Program-made: the position numbers and the translations under genes
From: Juglans regia
Taxonomy: Eukaryota; Streptophyta; Magnoliopsida; Fagales; Juglandaceae
Length of the DNA stretch: 64,000 nt
Reading direction: 5' to 3'
NCBI RefSeq assembly: GCF_001411555.2
Contig: NC_049911.1
Location: 3,162,001 to 3,226,000, forward strand
Notes under the pieces: generated by a model
Told to the model about the DNA's origin: nothing
The model's database searches: none
Seen by the model: the letters and a program-made list of their open reading frames with translations, nothing else
Part shown: piece after piece, positions 45,563 through 57,141 of the stretch
Position numbering within the stretch: position 1 is the first letter of the stretch
Layout of the letters: the number at the start of each line of letters is the position of its first letter

Positions 45563-47260
45563 GGTTTTACGAAGACGATACTCCGAACCCACCCAATATT
45601 TACCACGATTGCCACCCGATCGAAACCAGAGAGAGAGAGAGAAGAGTGGCTCTGCGTGGAAATGAAAATATAATGCTATGTTTATTTGGGATTGTTGGGA
45701 GTTGTGGTGGTCACTGGTGACTGGCTGGGCCAGTTTCAGTCGGGTGGTAGGTGGGGGAGAATGTGTTGTTGTGGGCGGACCGGGTTACCGGGTAGATGTT
45801 GCTGGGACCGTTCTAGTGGGTTGTGTACAGTCCACGAGGTCCACGATGCTCTGGATTTTTTGTTTTTATTATTTTTTTTTATATTTTTTTTTTGTAAATA
45901 CTAAATCTATATTAATTGGGTTTGATAATTTAACGTCGTTTACTTTATTAATTTTAATTTATGAATTTATTTAAAATTAGTTAACTCATTTATTTATGAA
46001 TTCTTTAAAAATCTGATATGTTAAATAATGTGACTAGAGTAATAAATTTAAGACAAATAATAAAATTACTTTATTATTATATTTACTTTCTAGGCATAAT
46101 GTTTTCTTCAAGATTTTAAAATGTCAAAGTATAATTTTAATCTCTAATAATCTTTTTATTAACCTATTAAGCCTATAAACAAGTATAGACACCAATTTTT
46201 TTTATTTTTTATTAAGGGGTGGGAAGTTCGAACCCAAATTTTCTATTTAAAGAATCGAGTTATATATCATCAGGCCATTAGACTCTTGACGTTTAGATAC
46301 CAAATTGAATCTTAGGAATAGTTTCAAAGAGATTATCCTATGATTCAACACGTGCCTTAAAATTTTTTAAAGATTTTGAGCCTAAAATAAATTGAAGGGA
46401 CTAATTTTATATGTAACTTAAATTTAATGGTATACACTATACACATAAATTATCGAGTTCCTATCTAAAAGAATCACATTATATATAATGAAATGAAAGC
46501 AATATGAGAGTGATTTATGATATTACTTTTAAATAATAGGATTACATGCTCTTAATTGTTAAAGCAAATCCCAAAAAACATACTATCAAATGAGAACAAA
46601 TACGAAGCTCATGACACTAACGAAATGTGAATTTGTCCATTTTTTTTTATTAAAATTGTTTAAAGAACTGAAATTTTGTTTTAAGAATTGAGGTATTTCA
46701 AGGAATTTTATTTTGCAATTCCAAAAATAATATCAGTAATAAATTTAAAAAAATAGGTTAATAAAATATAAAGAGTAATTATATATATAAACTTCGAGCC
46801 TAACAAATAAAAAAATGTATTTAAGAATTTTTTAAAAAAATTCTACTTATCAGTATGTATATGATCCAGGACTGTTGAATAGAATAATTCATAAAAAAAT
46901 TACATCTATTGTAAAAGGATTTGATTTTGATAATAGATGTAGTTTAGATAGTAAGAAGAGATAAAATTGGAAGAATTGAAATAAAAATTTAATAAAGTTA
47001 AAATATTGTTAGAATATAATTTTTTAATATAAATTTTATTTTAAAATTTTAAAATATTTATGATATTTTATTTAAAAAATTAAAAAATTTGAATGATTAG
47101 ATAAAATAGGAAATGATTTGTGAAACAAGAAACATGCGGAAATGAGACGAGTTTCTCTTAAAACGACAAGACGTGTCCATTTCCATGTCCGACGTCCGTC
47201 CCGAAATATGTCGGTCACTGTACGATTTGTTTCCGCCTCCATCCATGTATATAAGAATAA
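45563..47260. other. Intergenic region between SAR1 and eL29
   Basis: The first 150 bases are the SAR1 5' flank. The rest is AT-rich with no gene. About 46925-47110 resembles the recurrent AT-rich MITE family (GATAGTAAGAAGAGATAAAA start). Confidence 0.45.
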
Positions 47261-47503
47261 TGCTACTCTCACCGCTCTCGGTCCCGCTCTTGGTCCCGTT
47301 CAGTGTAAAATTATTTTTTTAATATATTTTTTTTTTACTTAATGATTAAATAAGTGTTTTTTAATGATATTATAATTTTTTTTTATTTTTTTAAAAAATA
47401 TTTTATAGTGTTAAAAAATATATGTATAAAAAAGTAAAATAAAAAAACACTACATTTTACACTGAACGGGACGAGAGCGGGAGAGGGAGCGGGGGCTGTA
47501 GCA
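47261..47503. mobile_element. MITE with long GC-rich inverted repeats, in the eL29 promoter
   Basis: 243 bp with terminal inverted repeats of about 50 bp. The left arm contains TGCTACTCTCACCGCTCTC and CCCGTTCAGTGTAAAAT. The right arm, read on the other strand, contains TGCTACAGCCCCCGCTCCC and CCCGTTCAGTGTAAAAT. The interior is AT-rich. It ends only 7 bases before the TATA box of the ribosomal protein gene. No clear target duplication, though both flanks carry TATATA. Confidence 0.75.
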
Positions 47504-47507
47504 GGAC

Positions 47508-47568
47508 TCTATATATAATAGGGTACTTACCTATTACTTGGGGAACCTTAGAAGGCCAGAACCCTAAT
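47508..47568 (+). promoter_or_regulatory. eL29 core promoter: TATA box and telo-box
   Basis: TATATATAATA at 47510-47520, about 85 bases before the start codon. A telo-box-like GAACCCTAATC at 47558-47568 lies in the presumed 5' UTR; AAACCCTAA motifs are common in plant ribosomal protein gene promoters. Confidence 0.65.
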
Positions 47569-47600
47569 CATCGAAGAGCTGCCGACAGAAATAGTGAGAA

Positions 47601-48307
47601 ATGGCGAAATCAAAGAACCACACGGCCCACAACCAATCCTACAAGGCCCACAAGAATGGCATCAAGAAACCCAGAAAGCACAGGCACACTTCCACCAAAG
47701 GGGTATTCTCTCGGTGTTGTGATTATCTTTTGTCTCATCTCTGGACTTAGCCATTGTTTGGTTGCTAAAAAACCATAGGGAAAGACGAGAAACGAGAAAA
47801 TGAAATTCTGAACTCTGTGCCTTTTTTTATTTTTTATTATTCGTTCCCTGAATCAACTAAAGTTTCAAAATTTATTTGTGTATCACACCGGAACTGAAGT
47901 TTGATATTTGTGTTTTTTCTGACCTTCCTTGAAATTTCATGTTTCATTATGTCTCTGTCTTTTGTTGAGTTGGGCACTCAACAAAAAATGCAAAAGAAGG
48001 AATCCCAACTCAACCAGACACATGCCAAAAGTAGTTGAATTGGCCTCTTTTATGTGAGATTTTTTACTTTTTGTGATCATGTAGATGAAAATTAAACATG
48101 TAGCTGAATTCTATTTTTTATTGTATTAGATACATCTAGCATGGCTTTATTTTCTTTTACGAGAATTTAATTAATGGGTTGTGAAAATTTATTGAGTTTT
48201 TATTTCTATTTTTACTTTTGTAGATGGATCCAAAGTTTTTGAGAAACCAGAGGTATGCAAGAAAGCACAACAAGAAGAATGGTGGTTCTGCAACCGAGGA
48301 AGAGTAA
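47601..48307 (+). CDS. RPL29: 60S ribosomal protein eL29
   Basis: Two exons, 47601-47702 and 48224-48307, encode 61 residues, the standard plant length. The protein is [20 protein letters not shown] ... [13 protein letters not shown], then [20 protein letters not shown] and a short acidic end ATEEE. It is a very basic large-subunit protein of the cytosolic ribosome. The intron is GT-AG in phase 0. The second exon begins with an ATG codon, so a downstream start could be mistaken for the real one, but the conserved MAKSKNHT start is in exon 1. It appears intact. Confidence 0.96.
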
Positions 48308-48950
48308 ATCAATGAGAATTGGGATTCTTTAAAGTTAAGATATTGTTGAAAACTTGAAATGGTTTTCAGATTTTAATGTGTTGGAAGTTTTTTTCGACCT
48401 TTTCAGTTATTGACTGTGGGTAAGTTTCTGTGTCCAAGACTAGCAATACATCTTGTTGGAGGATTGATCCCCAGGGTGTTATTTACTTGCAATTAGCAGC
48501 ATTAACTTTAACAATTTTGATAGATTCTATTATGTTGAAGTATTACGCATTTAAATTATAATCAGTTTCTTATTATATCTTGGGAGAATTAACATTGATG
48601 ATTTCAGTTCATGTGAATAAATAACATTGATGATAACTTCTGAATGAGATATTGGGTTTACTTTTTCGGTTGCTGGATGAACTAATTTAACCCATGCAAG
48701 ATCGTTTTACAATCTAAGAGTAATGGAAAAGCCTGCAAACAAATTTATGTTTTCTTCCAATCTTCTGTTTATCCTTTAGCCAATTTAAGTAAGAAGCTTG
48801 CTGAACTGTGTAGGTAATTGAATTGTTTTGAATCACTTCGATCTAAAGCTTGTGTCCATGTCTCTGATCCTGTTCTCATCCGATCATCACAGCCCCAGTC
48901 GGTTAATTTCCTTCTGTTTATATTAACTTGGCTTGCATTAAATCATCAAA
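48308..48950. other. eL29 3' flank
   Basis: No gene or repeat recognised; 3' UTR expected in the first 200-300 bases. Confidence 0.5.
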
Positions 48951-49145
48951 CAACCCCTAGGGGTTAACTTAAGTGGTGAAGGCCGAGGTGTTGGGGGTAT
49001 ACTCACCCTAGGTTAAGGTTCAAATCTTTGGGTGCAAACGACTTTCAGTGACTTACACCCATTGATGAAAGCCGATGATTTATCTGATCAGTATGATGTG
49101 GGCTCGTTACATAGATCTTGGGTTTAAGTGGGTAAAAGTGAAAAA
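48951..49145 (+). mobile_element. Diverged tRNA-derived SINE
   Basis: Box A-like TTAACTTAAGTGG (48963-48975) and box B-like GGTTCAAATC (49017-49026), with TTGGGTGCAAACGA and GATGAAAGCCGATGATTTA following. The same order of blocks is seen in the SINE at 36771-37032 (GGGTGCAAACA, GTGAAAAGCCAGCGATTTA). No poly-A tail remains. Confidence 0.6.
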
Positions 49146-49510
49146 TTAATTTAGCAGATAACTGGCACTCGAGTTCTGTAAACTAATCTCATCTTCTTGT
49201 TCAGTCATAAATCTTCTTCCTGGTAACATGGATGCCAGGCACAATGAACTGGATGGGGGCATCAACAGCTCATAGACAGGCAGTTGCATAGAAAATATAT
49301 ATCTTCAACAGTGTTCAAAGGTTATGCGGATAACCAATATACAAACATCGGATATCCAAAAATAAAAGGAAACTATTGTTTGTGTTGCTGCTCATCCTTT
49401 TAGCTATTGACTAAATTTATATATCTCCTTATACTTAAAAGCGCCTATCGCCCAATGAACAGTGACATCAACAGTAATGAACAATAACATCAACAGTAAC
49501 ATCAACGGCA

Positions 49511-49668
49511 AAATCACAAAACCGCAAATCACGAGAGGCAACCGAAACAAATCCACCATTAAATCATCACAAACAATCACAAAACCACAAATCCACAGAG
49601 GCAACCGAAGCAAATCCACCATAAAATCATCACAAAAAATCACAAAACCGCAAATCCACAGAGCAAAA
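49511..49668. repeat. 63-bp tandem repeat inside the Helitron
   Basis: Three units starting AATCACAAAACCGCAAATC at 49512, 49575 and 49638 (the third partial), each containing AGAGGCAACCGAA-like and AAATCCACCAT-like words. Confidence 0.85.
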
Positions 49669-49779
49669 ATACACGGTAAAATCACAAAATCATCATAAAA
49701 TTTTCACAAAAATATCACAAATTTACAAAATCACCACAAAATCATAACAAAAATACCATAAAATAAAAAAAATCACCAC

Positions 49780-50340
49780 AAATTACGGTGGTGGAGGTGG
49801 CCTAAGGGGAAGTGGGCATCCGTGAGGGAAGGTGAGCATCCATGGTGGCTCGGCTGGGCGTGAGGACGGCTACGAGAGATGGTCGGTGGCGAAAGGAGGT
49901 CCCGGTGGTGGTGCGGTGGCCAGAGGAGGTGGAGCTCCGCCGTGGGTGTGGAGAACCAGTGCAAGAGAGAGGTAGATTTCGTGGGAGCAAACGGCACGGA
50001 GATGGAGGCCGAGCTCGCTGGAGGGGGATGGCCGGTGGGAGAGGAGGCTACCATGGAGGTGGTGGCGCCGGAGGATGGCGTACGGCGGCGCAGCAGCATC
50101 AAACCCATTCGGGCTATGCACAGCCGAGAGAGAGGAAGAGAGAGCGTGAGAGAGGGAGACCGGTGTGGGGGGACTCGCCGGAGTGAGATGATGCTGGTGG
50201 AAGAGGCGGTGAGGCTCATCGACGCACGGCGGCGTCGAGCTGGGCAGAGGAAGATTCGGCTGGGAGGAGAGGCAGCGTACCGCGTACGCGTGAGCCGAGG
50301 GAGGAGAGAGAGGGGAGGGAAAAGTGAGGGAGAAAAGAAA
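49780..50340. other. GC-rich cargo island in the Helitron, origin unknown
   Basis: About 560 bp far richer in GC than either flank, with open frames on both strands at once (for example 49879-50388 plus and 49773-50396 minus), as any GC-rich stretch tends to give. I recognise no domain. It may be a captured 5' exon/5' UTR; the direction is not clear. Confidence 0.45.
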
Positions 50341-50815
50341 AAATATAGGGATTTATCCAGTCCTTTCATTTTGGAATCTTCAAAATGATTTAACAATAAA
50401 AGATAAAAATACTGATTTAAATATACATAAATATTAATTTAATTAAAAATATTGAAATAAATTAAATAAACAATAAAATTATATTAAATATTTTTAAGAA
50501 ATTAATCTCAATTCTTCATTTTAAATTCTTAGATTTGATCTAACAATAGAAATTTAAACATTGATTTAAATTATTTTAAAATTTAAATAATTAATATATA
50601 AATATTATATTATACATAAACTATCAAATTTAATTTATTAAATATAATAATATTCTTAATTAACTAAATTAGGCAAACGTGCGTGGGGAAAATGTTAGTT
50701 TTTAGGTTTTAAATTACAACCCTTCATCTTTAATCTTCAGATTTAATCTAATGATAGAAGTTTAAATATTGATTTAAACTAACATAAAACAAATAACTAA
50801 AATATAAATATTCTA

Positions 50816-51003
50816 CCATACACTTAAAATTAACTTTAATTTATAAAATATTAATTTTTCATCATTAAGTAAAAGATAAAGTTTTACTGAACATTTTTAA
50901 GATAATAATATTATATCATACACTTAAAATCAACTTTAATTTATAAAATATTATTTTTTTCATCATTAAATAAATGATGAAGTTTTACTGAATATTTTTA
51001 ATA
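50816..51003. repeat. Direct repeats in the Helitron 3' half
   Basis: 50816-50902 and 50918-51003 both read CATACACTTAAAAT then an AACTTTAATTTATAAAATATT block and AAGTTTTACTGAA near the end. A broader unit also recurs near 50362, 50511 and 50724 (ATTTGATCTAACAATAGAA and variants). Confidence 0.75.
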
Positions 51004-51182
51004 GAAAAAAACTATATAATTATTTTAAATTTTTAATATAATTTAAATTTTATAATAAATTATGAATATGAATAAATAATAATTTTACTCATATACATTA
51101 GATTATTTTAATATTAAAAATTATTATTTATTTATTTTTAATTAGGCAGACATGGCAAACGTGCTTTGCACGTTAGTCACTG

Positions 51183-51186
<4 letters not shown>

Positions 51187-51243
<57 letters not shown>
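51187..51243. repeat. (TA)n microsatellite
   Basis: Uninterrupted TA dinucleotides of about 57 bp, directly abutting the Helitron 3' end. Confidence 0.95.
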
Positions 51244-51245
<2 letters not shown>

Positions 51246-52199
51246 AGAAGCAATACAGTTCGTCATCCTGGTGAAACTCATGATTCGAAATATTAGAAAA
51301 ATAACTCCTTTCAACTTTAGCAGTATAAAAAACTCTTTTTTTCCCAGCTAAAAAGATGCTTTTGGTGTTCAATTTGGGCAGCCTATGGCCACTCTAGTTT
51401 CAAAATCTAGATTCCGTTCTTTTTGGAGTGTTCTTCCCTTATCATGTAGATGTTATGCTTGTTCTACAACCTTTGATCTGATCATTTTCTCTGTCCCTGT
51501 CTTGAGGAGAACTTGAGGTTTTAAATATCAGATAACTAACTAAGAATTTGTTGTTATTTTCTTGATTGATTTCGAGAATTTTTTGTAATTGTCAAAAGAC
51601 ATACCTTTAAATTTTGTGTTTAACAAAAAAAAAAAAAAAAAATCTTCAAATTTTTTTCTTTTGTTTTCTCCATAATATTTAAGAAAAGTTATTCTCATCA
51701 ATTAATATTCACTATCACACATTTCACGCTCTATGAAATATTCTATACATTATAAAAAATAAAAAAAATTATAAGTGTGAATTGTAAGAATAAATAGTGA
51801 CATGGCGTATGTATATCATTCCTCAATATTTAATGATGAGTTTGTTTGCAGAAGATGATGCAATCATGCAACAACTATATAATAAATTATAAAAAGCCTT
51901 TGGATAATATCGGAGGCAAAGGAAATAATAAATTCTCTTGACGGAGAAAGAGGCATTGATCGAAGACATTTCTTCAATTCTTTTATAAAAAAATAAAAAA
52001 TCCAGCACAAGATAATTTAAAAAAAAAAAAAAAAACTGGCAAAGGCCCACAGTCTTTGAATAAAAAGCCCAAACCCACGAACCGCCAACAGTTTTTACAG
52101 ACACTATAAATATGTGTAGAGCATGAGGAGTCGAGGACACAACTCTCACTCAGAAACATCAACGACAAACGGTTATATCAGTCTTTTTAGCAGTTGAAA
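51244..52199. other. Intergenic, 5' flank of the universal stress protein gene
   Basis: No gene recognised. Includes A-runs at 51630-51650 and 52017-52035. A TATA box (TATAAATA, 52105-52112) lies about 90 bases before the start codon of the next gene. Confidence 0.55.
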
Positions 52200-53661
52200 A
52201 TGGCAGACGTGGCAGCAAAGGAGAGGAGGATACTAGTGGCCGTCGATGAAGGAGACGAGAGCATGCACGCACTCTCCTGGTGCCTCAGCAACCTCATCTC
52301 CGAGAATTCCAAAGATGCCCTTCTCCTCCTCTACGTCAAACCCCCCCGCGCCGTTTACTCCACCCTCGACGGCACCGGTATTTATCTGATATCTTCGCTT
52401 CTCTTCTCTTCTCAGGCTCAGCTTTCCGTTTTAAGAACGACGAGAAGTCTTGAATGGCATTTTCTGTAATTGTTGGTTGTGTTTCAGGGTATTTGTTTTC
52501 GTCCGATATAATGGCGGCCATGGATAGGCACGGTTATGACGTGGCAGAATCCGTTCTTGAAAAGGCCAAGCGGATGTGCAAAGACCTTCACGATGTATGT
52601 GATAATATATTTATTATTTCGTTTGTTTTTTTTTCTCGATAAATCTATGTAAAACGTATTATAATATTTATTCGAGATTTATAGTCGTTTTTTTTTTTTT
52701 TTTGTATTTACAAAATTAATTTCATGATTATAGAAATTAACCCCCATAACTATAAGGATCGATATTTCAAGAAATTCATCTGTTATTATCAAATTATATA
52801 TCTGTTTTTTTACCTTTTTCTCTCTAGAGGAGATTTTAGTATTTGAGAAAATTTGTGAGAAATAAAAATAAATATATATATATATATATATATTAAGGTA
52901 TTTATTAATTTTGTTTTGACAAATTTAAGAATGATGTACACAGGTTAAGGTGGAGAGTATAATAGAGGATGGTGATCCGAGAGATGTGATTTGCCAGATG
53001 ACACAGAGATTGGGTGTTGATGTGTTGGTTATGGGTAGCCGTGGTTATGGCCTGATTAAGAGGTCAGTTCCCCCACCCATTATAAAATCTTATATTACGA
53101 TTTAGCATGAATTCCGAATAAAGAAAATTCTATTTATAATTCGGTGTAGATAATATATAGTAAAATATTTATGTGACATGATTTGATTTAGAAAAATTTT
53201 AAATTTTGAATTTTATTTTGCCTTGTTTGGCGTTTGGATAATAATGTATTTTATATTATTTCATCATTATAATTTTTTAAAATTTTCGTACAAAATATAA
53301 TAAATAGTTCAACTTTTTTAAGATCTCGTTTATATTGAGAGATAAAATGAAATAAGTTGAAATGATTTGTGAATAGTAATAAAATTTATGAGTTAAAATT
53401 TGTGAATAGTAATGAGAGATAATCTGATTTTAACTCATTTCTTAATTCAAACTGATTTTAAATCTCAAAATTATAATAATATTAAAAAAAACGAATATTT
53501 TGTTTCTCTTTAAAATGGAGTAAAAGCCTAAATTTGTAAGAATTTTGGTGTTTGGTTGTGGCAGGGCTTTCCTTGGAAGTGTGAGCAATCACTGTGCACA
53601 GAATGTGAAGTGCCCTGTTTTGATCGTCAAGAAGCCCAAATCTACTGTTGCAAACAACTGA
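52200..53661 (+). CDS. Universal stress protein A-like protein
   Basis: Four exons, 52200-52377, 52488-52594, 52944-53062 and 53565-53661, give 166 residues with consistent phases. The USP fold starts RRILVAVDEGDESMHALSWC and continues with ALLLLYVKPPRAVYS. The ATP-binding signature GxxGxG-type region is VLVMGSRGYGLIKR joined to AFLGSVSNHCAQNVKCPVLI across an intron, ending VKKPKSTVANN. It is a small cytosolic nucleotide-binding protein of stress responses; the exact role is not predictable. The ATG at 52200 is the first in frame after a TATA box at 52105-52112. Intron 3 carries a MITE relic. Confidence 0.93.
53230..53470. mobile_element. MITE relic in USP intron 3
   Basis: Begins GTTTGGATAATAATG and contains AAAATATAATAAATAGTTCAA, GAGATAAAATGAAAT and repeated GTGAATAGTAAT words of the recurrent family. 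Terminal repeats degraded. Confidence 0.45.
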
Positions 53662-54140
53662 TGCATTTTTTTTTTCTGTCTCTTCAACCTCTTATGTGGC
53701 TCTTGTACAAAAATTTTCTTGCAGGCCCTTGTAATATATATATATATATATTGTTTTTGGGGTTCCAGTTTAATGATTTGCCTTCGTTTATTTTTAAAAT
53801 CATGTGAAGTGAGAGTGAAAAGCTTAAGAAGAAGAAGCAAGAATGGTATCTTATGAGAAGAAGCAATGAAATAAATAAAGAAATATATTAGATGATGATT
53901 AGGGAATAAGCATCACATTTTCTAGAAAGTTTTTTTTACCCCCCATTAACTAATTAATTACGAAACACATATTCCCTTAAATGCTTATTTTAATTGTTAT
54001 ATTTTAATCAAATGTTCATTTCTACTCTCTTTTTAAAAGATTATATATGTGTGTGTAGTGAATGAAGAAAATTTTTCTTCTCAAGTTGGTGTATGGACAT
54101 GCCTACTAATTAAAGTGTTTATATGATATAATTTGATTTA
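53662..54140. other. 3' flank of the USP gene
   Basis: 3' UTR with a short (TA)n at 53732-53750, then AT-rich sequence; nothing else recognised. Confidence 0.5.
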
Positions 54141-56280
54141 GAATATAAATTTTAAAATTTAAGTCTTATAAATTAAATTTTACTATTTAAGTGACGCGGA
54201 TAATATTTTTTATAAATAGACTTGAAAATAGAATAATCCAGAAATGAATATACCAATAGTCTATTCAATGAGATTGCATACAGCAAAATTGAAATTTATA
54301 AAAAAAACCTTAGGCTTTGTTTGGATAGTGAGATGAGATGAGATGATTTTAGATGAAAATTGAATAAAATATTGTTATAATATTTTTTTTAATATTATTA
54401 TTATTTTAGAATTTAAAAATTTTGAATTATTTATCATATTTTGTGTGAAATTTTGAAAAATTTGTAATGATGAGATGAGATGAGATAAAATGAAACAGCT
54501 TCGGCCTTAATCCAATGAATAAATGGTCAGATCCTACAACAAGAAAAGCTTTTTACAAGGAAAATATATCGTTGCAAAAAGCCTTTTTTCGTTGCTACTG
54601 ACTATTTGCAACGAACGAACATAGCCCTACTTTCGAAATTACCGCATTGGTGTAGACATTCACCAACGAGTTTTTTTTCGTTTCAAATAAGGACTTTTAG
54701 CAACAAGAATCTTTCATTGCAAATGTAAATCTTCTCGTTGCTATTGTCCATCTAGGGATCTGGACAACTGTTTGCAAATATACATTTGAAACGACTTATA
54801 ATTGTTGCAAATGTTCAGTAACAACAAACTTAATTAATTGCAAATGTACTGAAGCAACGAATTTTGTCATTGCAAATAAAAATTTGCAACGAATCAAATT
54901 CATTGCAAATACATTGCAACAATTTTTTTTGTCACAAATGTACATTTGCAAAGATTTCACTTCGTTGCAAATCTATAGTTGCAACGATTTTGATTCGTTG
55001 CAATGAATTACATTCCTTGTAAATGTATATTTGCAACGATGTGCATTAGTTGCAAAGGTACAAAAGCAACGAATGCATCTATTATAAATGTATTACACCT
55101 TGGTAATTTGTAACAAAAAAAACTATTTGTAACTAATGTATGTCGTTACAAATAGTTTTACATATGAGAAAAAAATACAATTCAATTAATGGTTTAATCT
55201 ACAAAAATGTTTTTTATAAATTAGGAATATAAATTTTAAAATTTAAATATTATAAATTAAATTTTACTATTTAAGTGACGTGGATAATATTTTTTATAAA
55301 TAGACTTGAAAATAGAATAACTCAGAAATGAATATACCAATAGTTTATTCAATGAGATTTCATGAAGCGAAATTGAAATTTATAAATAAACCTTAGGCTT
55401 CGTTTAGATAGTGAAATGAGATGAGATAATTTTAGATGAAAATTGAATAAAATATTACTATAATATTATTATTTTAGAATTTAAAAATTATGAATTGTTT
55501 ATTATATTTTGTGTGAAAATTTAAAAAACTTGTAATGATGAGAAGAGATGAGATGAAATGAAACAGTTTCGGCCTTAATCCAATGAATAAATGGTCAGAA
55601 CCTATAAAAAGAAAGACTTTTTGTAAGGAAAATATATCGTTGCAAAAAACCTTTTTTTGTTGCAACTGACTATTTGCAACAAACGAACATTGCCCTACTT
55701 TTGGAATTACCGCATTGGTGTAGACATTCACCAACGAGGTTTTTTTCATTGCAAATAAGGACTTTTAGCAATGAGAATCTTTCATTGCAAATGTAAATCT
55801 TCTCGTTGTTATTGTCCATCTAGGGATTTGGACAACTGTTGCAAATATACATTTGCAACGACTTATAATCGTTTCAAATGTTTAGTAGCAACAAACTTAA
55901 TTAGTTGCAAATGTACTGAAGCAACAAATTTTGTCATTGCAAATAAAAATTTGCAACGAATCAAATTCATTGTAATAATTTTTTTCGTTGCAAATGTACA
56001 TTTGTAAAGATTTCACTTCGTTGCAAATCTATAGTTGCAACAATTTTGATTCGTTGCAACGAATTGCATTCCTTTGAAATGTATATTCGCAACAATATGC
56101 ATTAGTTGCAAAGGTACAAAAGCAACGAATGCATCTGTTACAAATGTATTATACCAACAAATTGTATTTGTTGATAATTTGTAACAAAAAAAACTATTTG
56201 TAACTAATGTATGTCGCTACAAATAGTCTTACATATGAGAAAAAAATACAATTCAATTAATGGTTTAACCTACAAAAATG
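54141..56280. repeat. Tandem duplication of about 1.07 kb
   Basis: Copy A 54141-55209 and copy B 55225-56280, both starting GAATATAAATTTTAAAATTT and ending TACAAAAATG, separated by 15 bases. Each copy contains a flanking AT-rich block, a MITE (54311-54515; 55395-55580) and the same roughly 670 bp of CACTA left end with GTTGCAAAT/TTGCAACGAA subterminal repeats. Substitutions are scattered throughout, so the duplication is not recent. Confidence 0.9.
54311..54515. mobile_element. MITE of the recurrent GTTTGGATA/GAGATGAG family (copy A)
   Basis: Best-preserved copy: starts GGCTTTGTTTGGATAGTGAG, has GATGAGATGAGATGA at both ends and an AATATTATTATTATTTTAGA core, and ends near CTTCGGCC. The duplicated copy is at 55395-55580. 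Confidence 0.6.
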
Positions 56281-57141
56281 GAGGTTCATAGGATATAGAA
56301 AGCAACAACATTGAAGCAACCTTAACAAGTAAAAACAATGAGAGAAAGATAGATAAGTGGTAACATAATTTGAAATTAGGATAACTATACTTGCATGTTA
56401 ATAGATTATAGCTTCCTAAGTTCATGATTATGATATGTATGTATTAGGAGAAGCACGTTCACTGACACAAACACAAACACATAAGTATGTTCAAGCATTT
56501 GCAAGTAATACTCATAAGGAAATTTAAATTATGCAATCCATTAGATAATATTGAGCAAGGTCATCTTTGCAATTGATAATCTGGACAAGGGTATTTTCAT
56601 GCTATTTTAAGAGTTAATAAAAAAAAAAAGCTTCTTAGGTGAAATATTATAATAACAACTACAACAATTTAGATATAAAAAGAAATAAAAATTTTGAGAA
56701 GAGAACTAAGATAAACAAGCTCTAAGGTTTTGGGAAGAACAATATCTTTGTACATTTCGAGATCCACACCCTCTATCTGACTTAGAACATGAAATTTTTT
56801 CTCAATCTATCAATAAAGTGAGAAAAATAAATGATTACTACTTTTATCACAATCTATTACATAAATTTTCAATCAGGTAGCATAATCCAAACTCAAGTAT
56901 AATCATGTAATTAGAACCCATTCCATGCTCAAATATCAACACGAGTGAAGCCAAAGATTAAACATTAAATTTGTCAAAATGCATACCATCCACTCCATTG
57001 CAATCCAACCAAAAAAATCCAATACATGAAATCTGCCCATACAATTTATACACCTACACCACACATTTACAAAACCTTACAAGCTTCATACACACCATCA
57101 ACAATGCCAACCTACATCACTTCAATATTTAGTATCAAATT
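56281..57141. other. CACTA interior, left of the solo LTR
   Basis: AT-rich, no gene recognised. The stretch ending before 57141 shares words (CATACAATTTATACA, CACATTTACAAA) with 59580-59640 on the other side of the LTR. Confidence 0.4.

Larger units (their letters stand above)
49424..51186 (+). mobile_element. Non-autonomous Helitron
   Basis: 1,763 bp with the rolling-circle transposon hallmarks. The 5' end is TCTCCTTATACTTAAAAGCG preceded by A. The 3' end is CTAA followed by T. A hairpin AACGTGC-TTT-GCACGTT (51158-51174) ends eight bases before the terminal CTAA. There are no terminal inverted repeats or target duplication, as expected. No Rep/helicase frame is present. The interior has a 63-bp tandem repeat, a GC-rich 540-bp island, and AT-rich repeats. 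The T-A flank lies in a (TA)n tract, a preferred target for this class. Confidence 0.72.

Noticed and set aside
49773..50396. 207-codon minus-strand and 169-codon plus-strand frames in the GC-rich island
   Set aside because: Simultaneous open frames on both strands come from GC richness; no domain or splice pattern is recognisable, so no CDS is called.
51187..51243. (TA)n tract as a replication origin or regulatory site
   Set aside because: Simple microsatellites like this recur at 42.8, 60.9 and 61.1 kb and carry no other signal.
54560..56200. Regularly recurring short repeats (TTGCAACGA) that could be read as a CRISPR-like array
   Set aside because: Spacing is irregular, repeats occur in both orientations, and they lie at the ends of a CACTA transposon in plant DNA; they are subterminal transposase sites.
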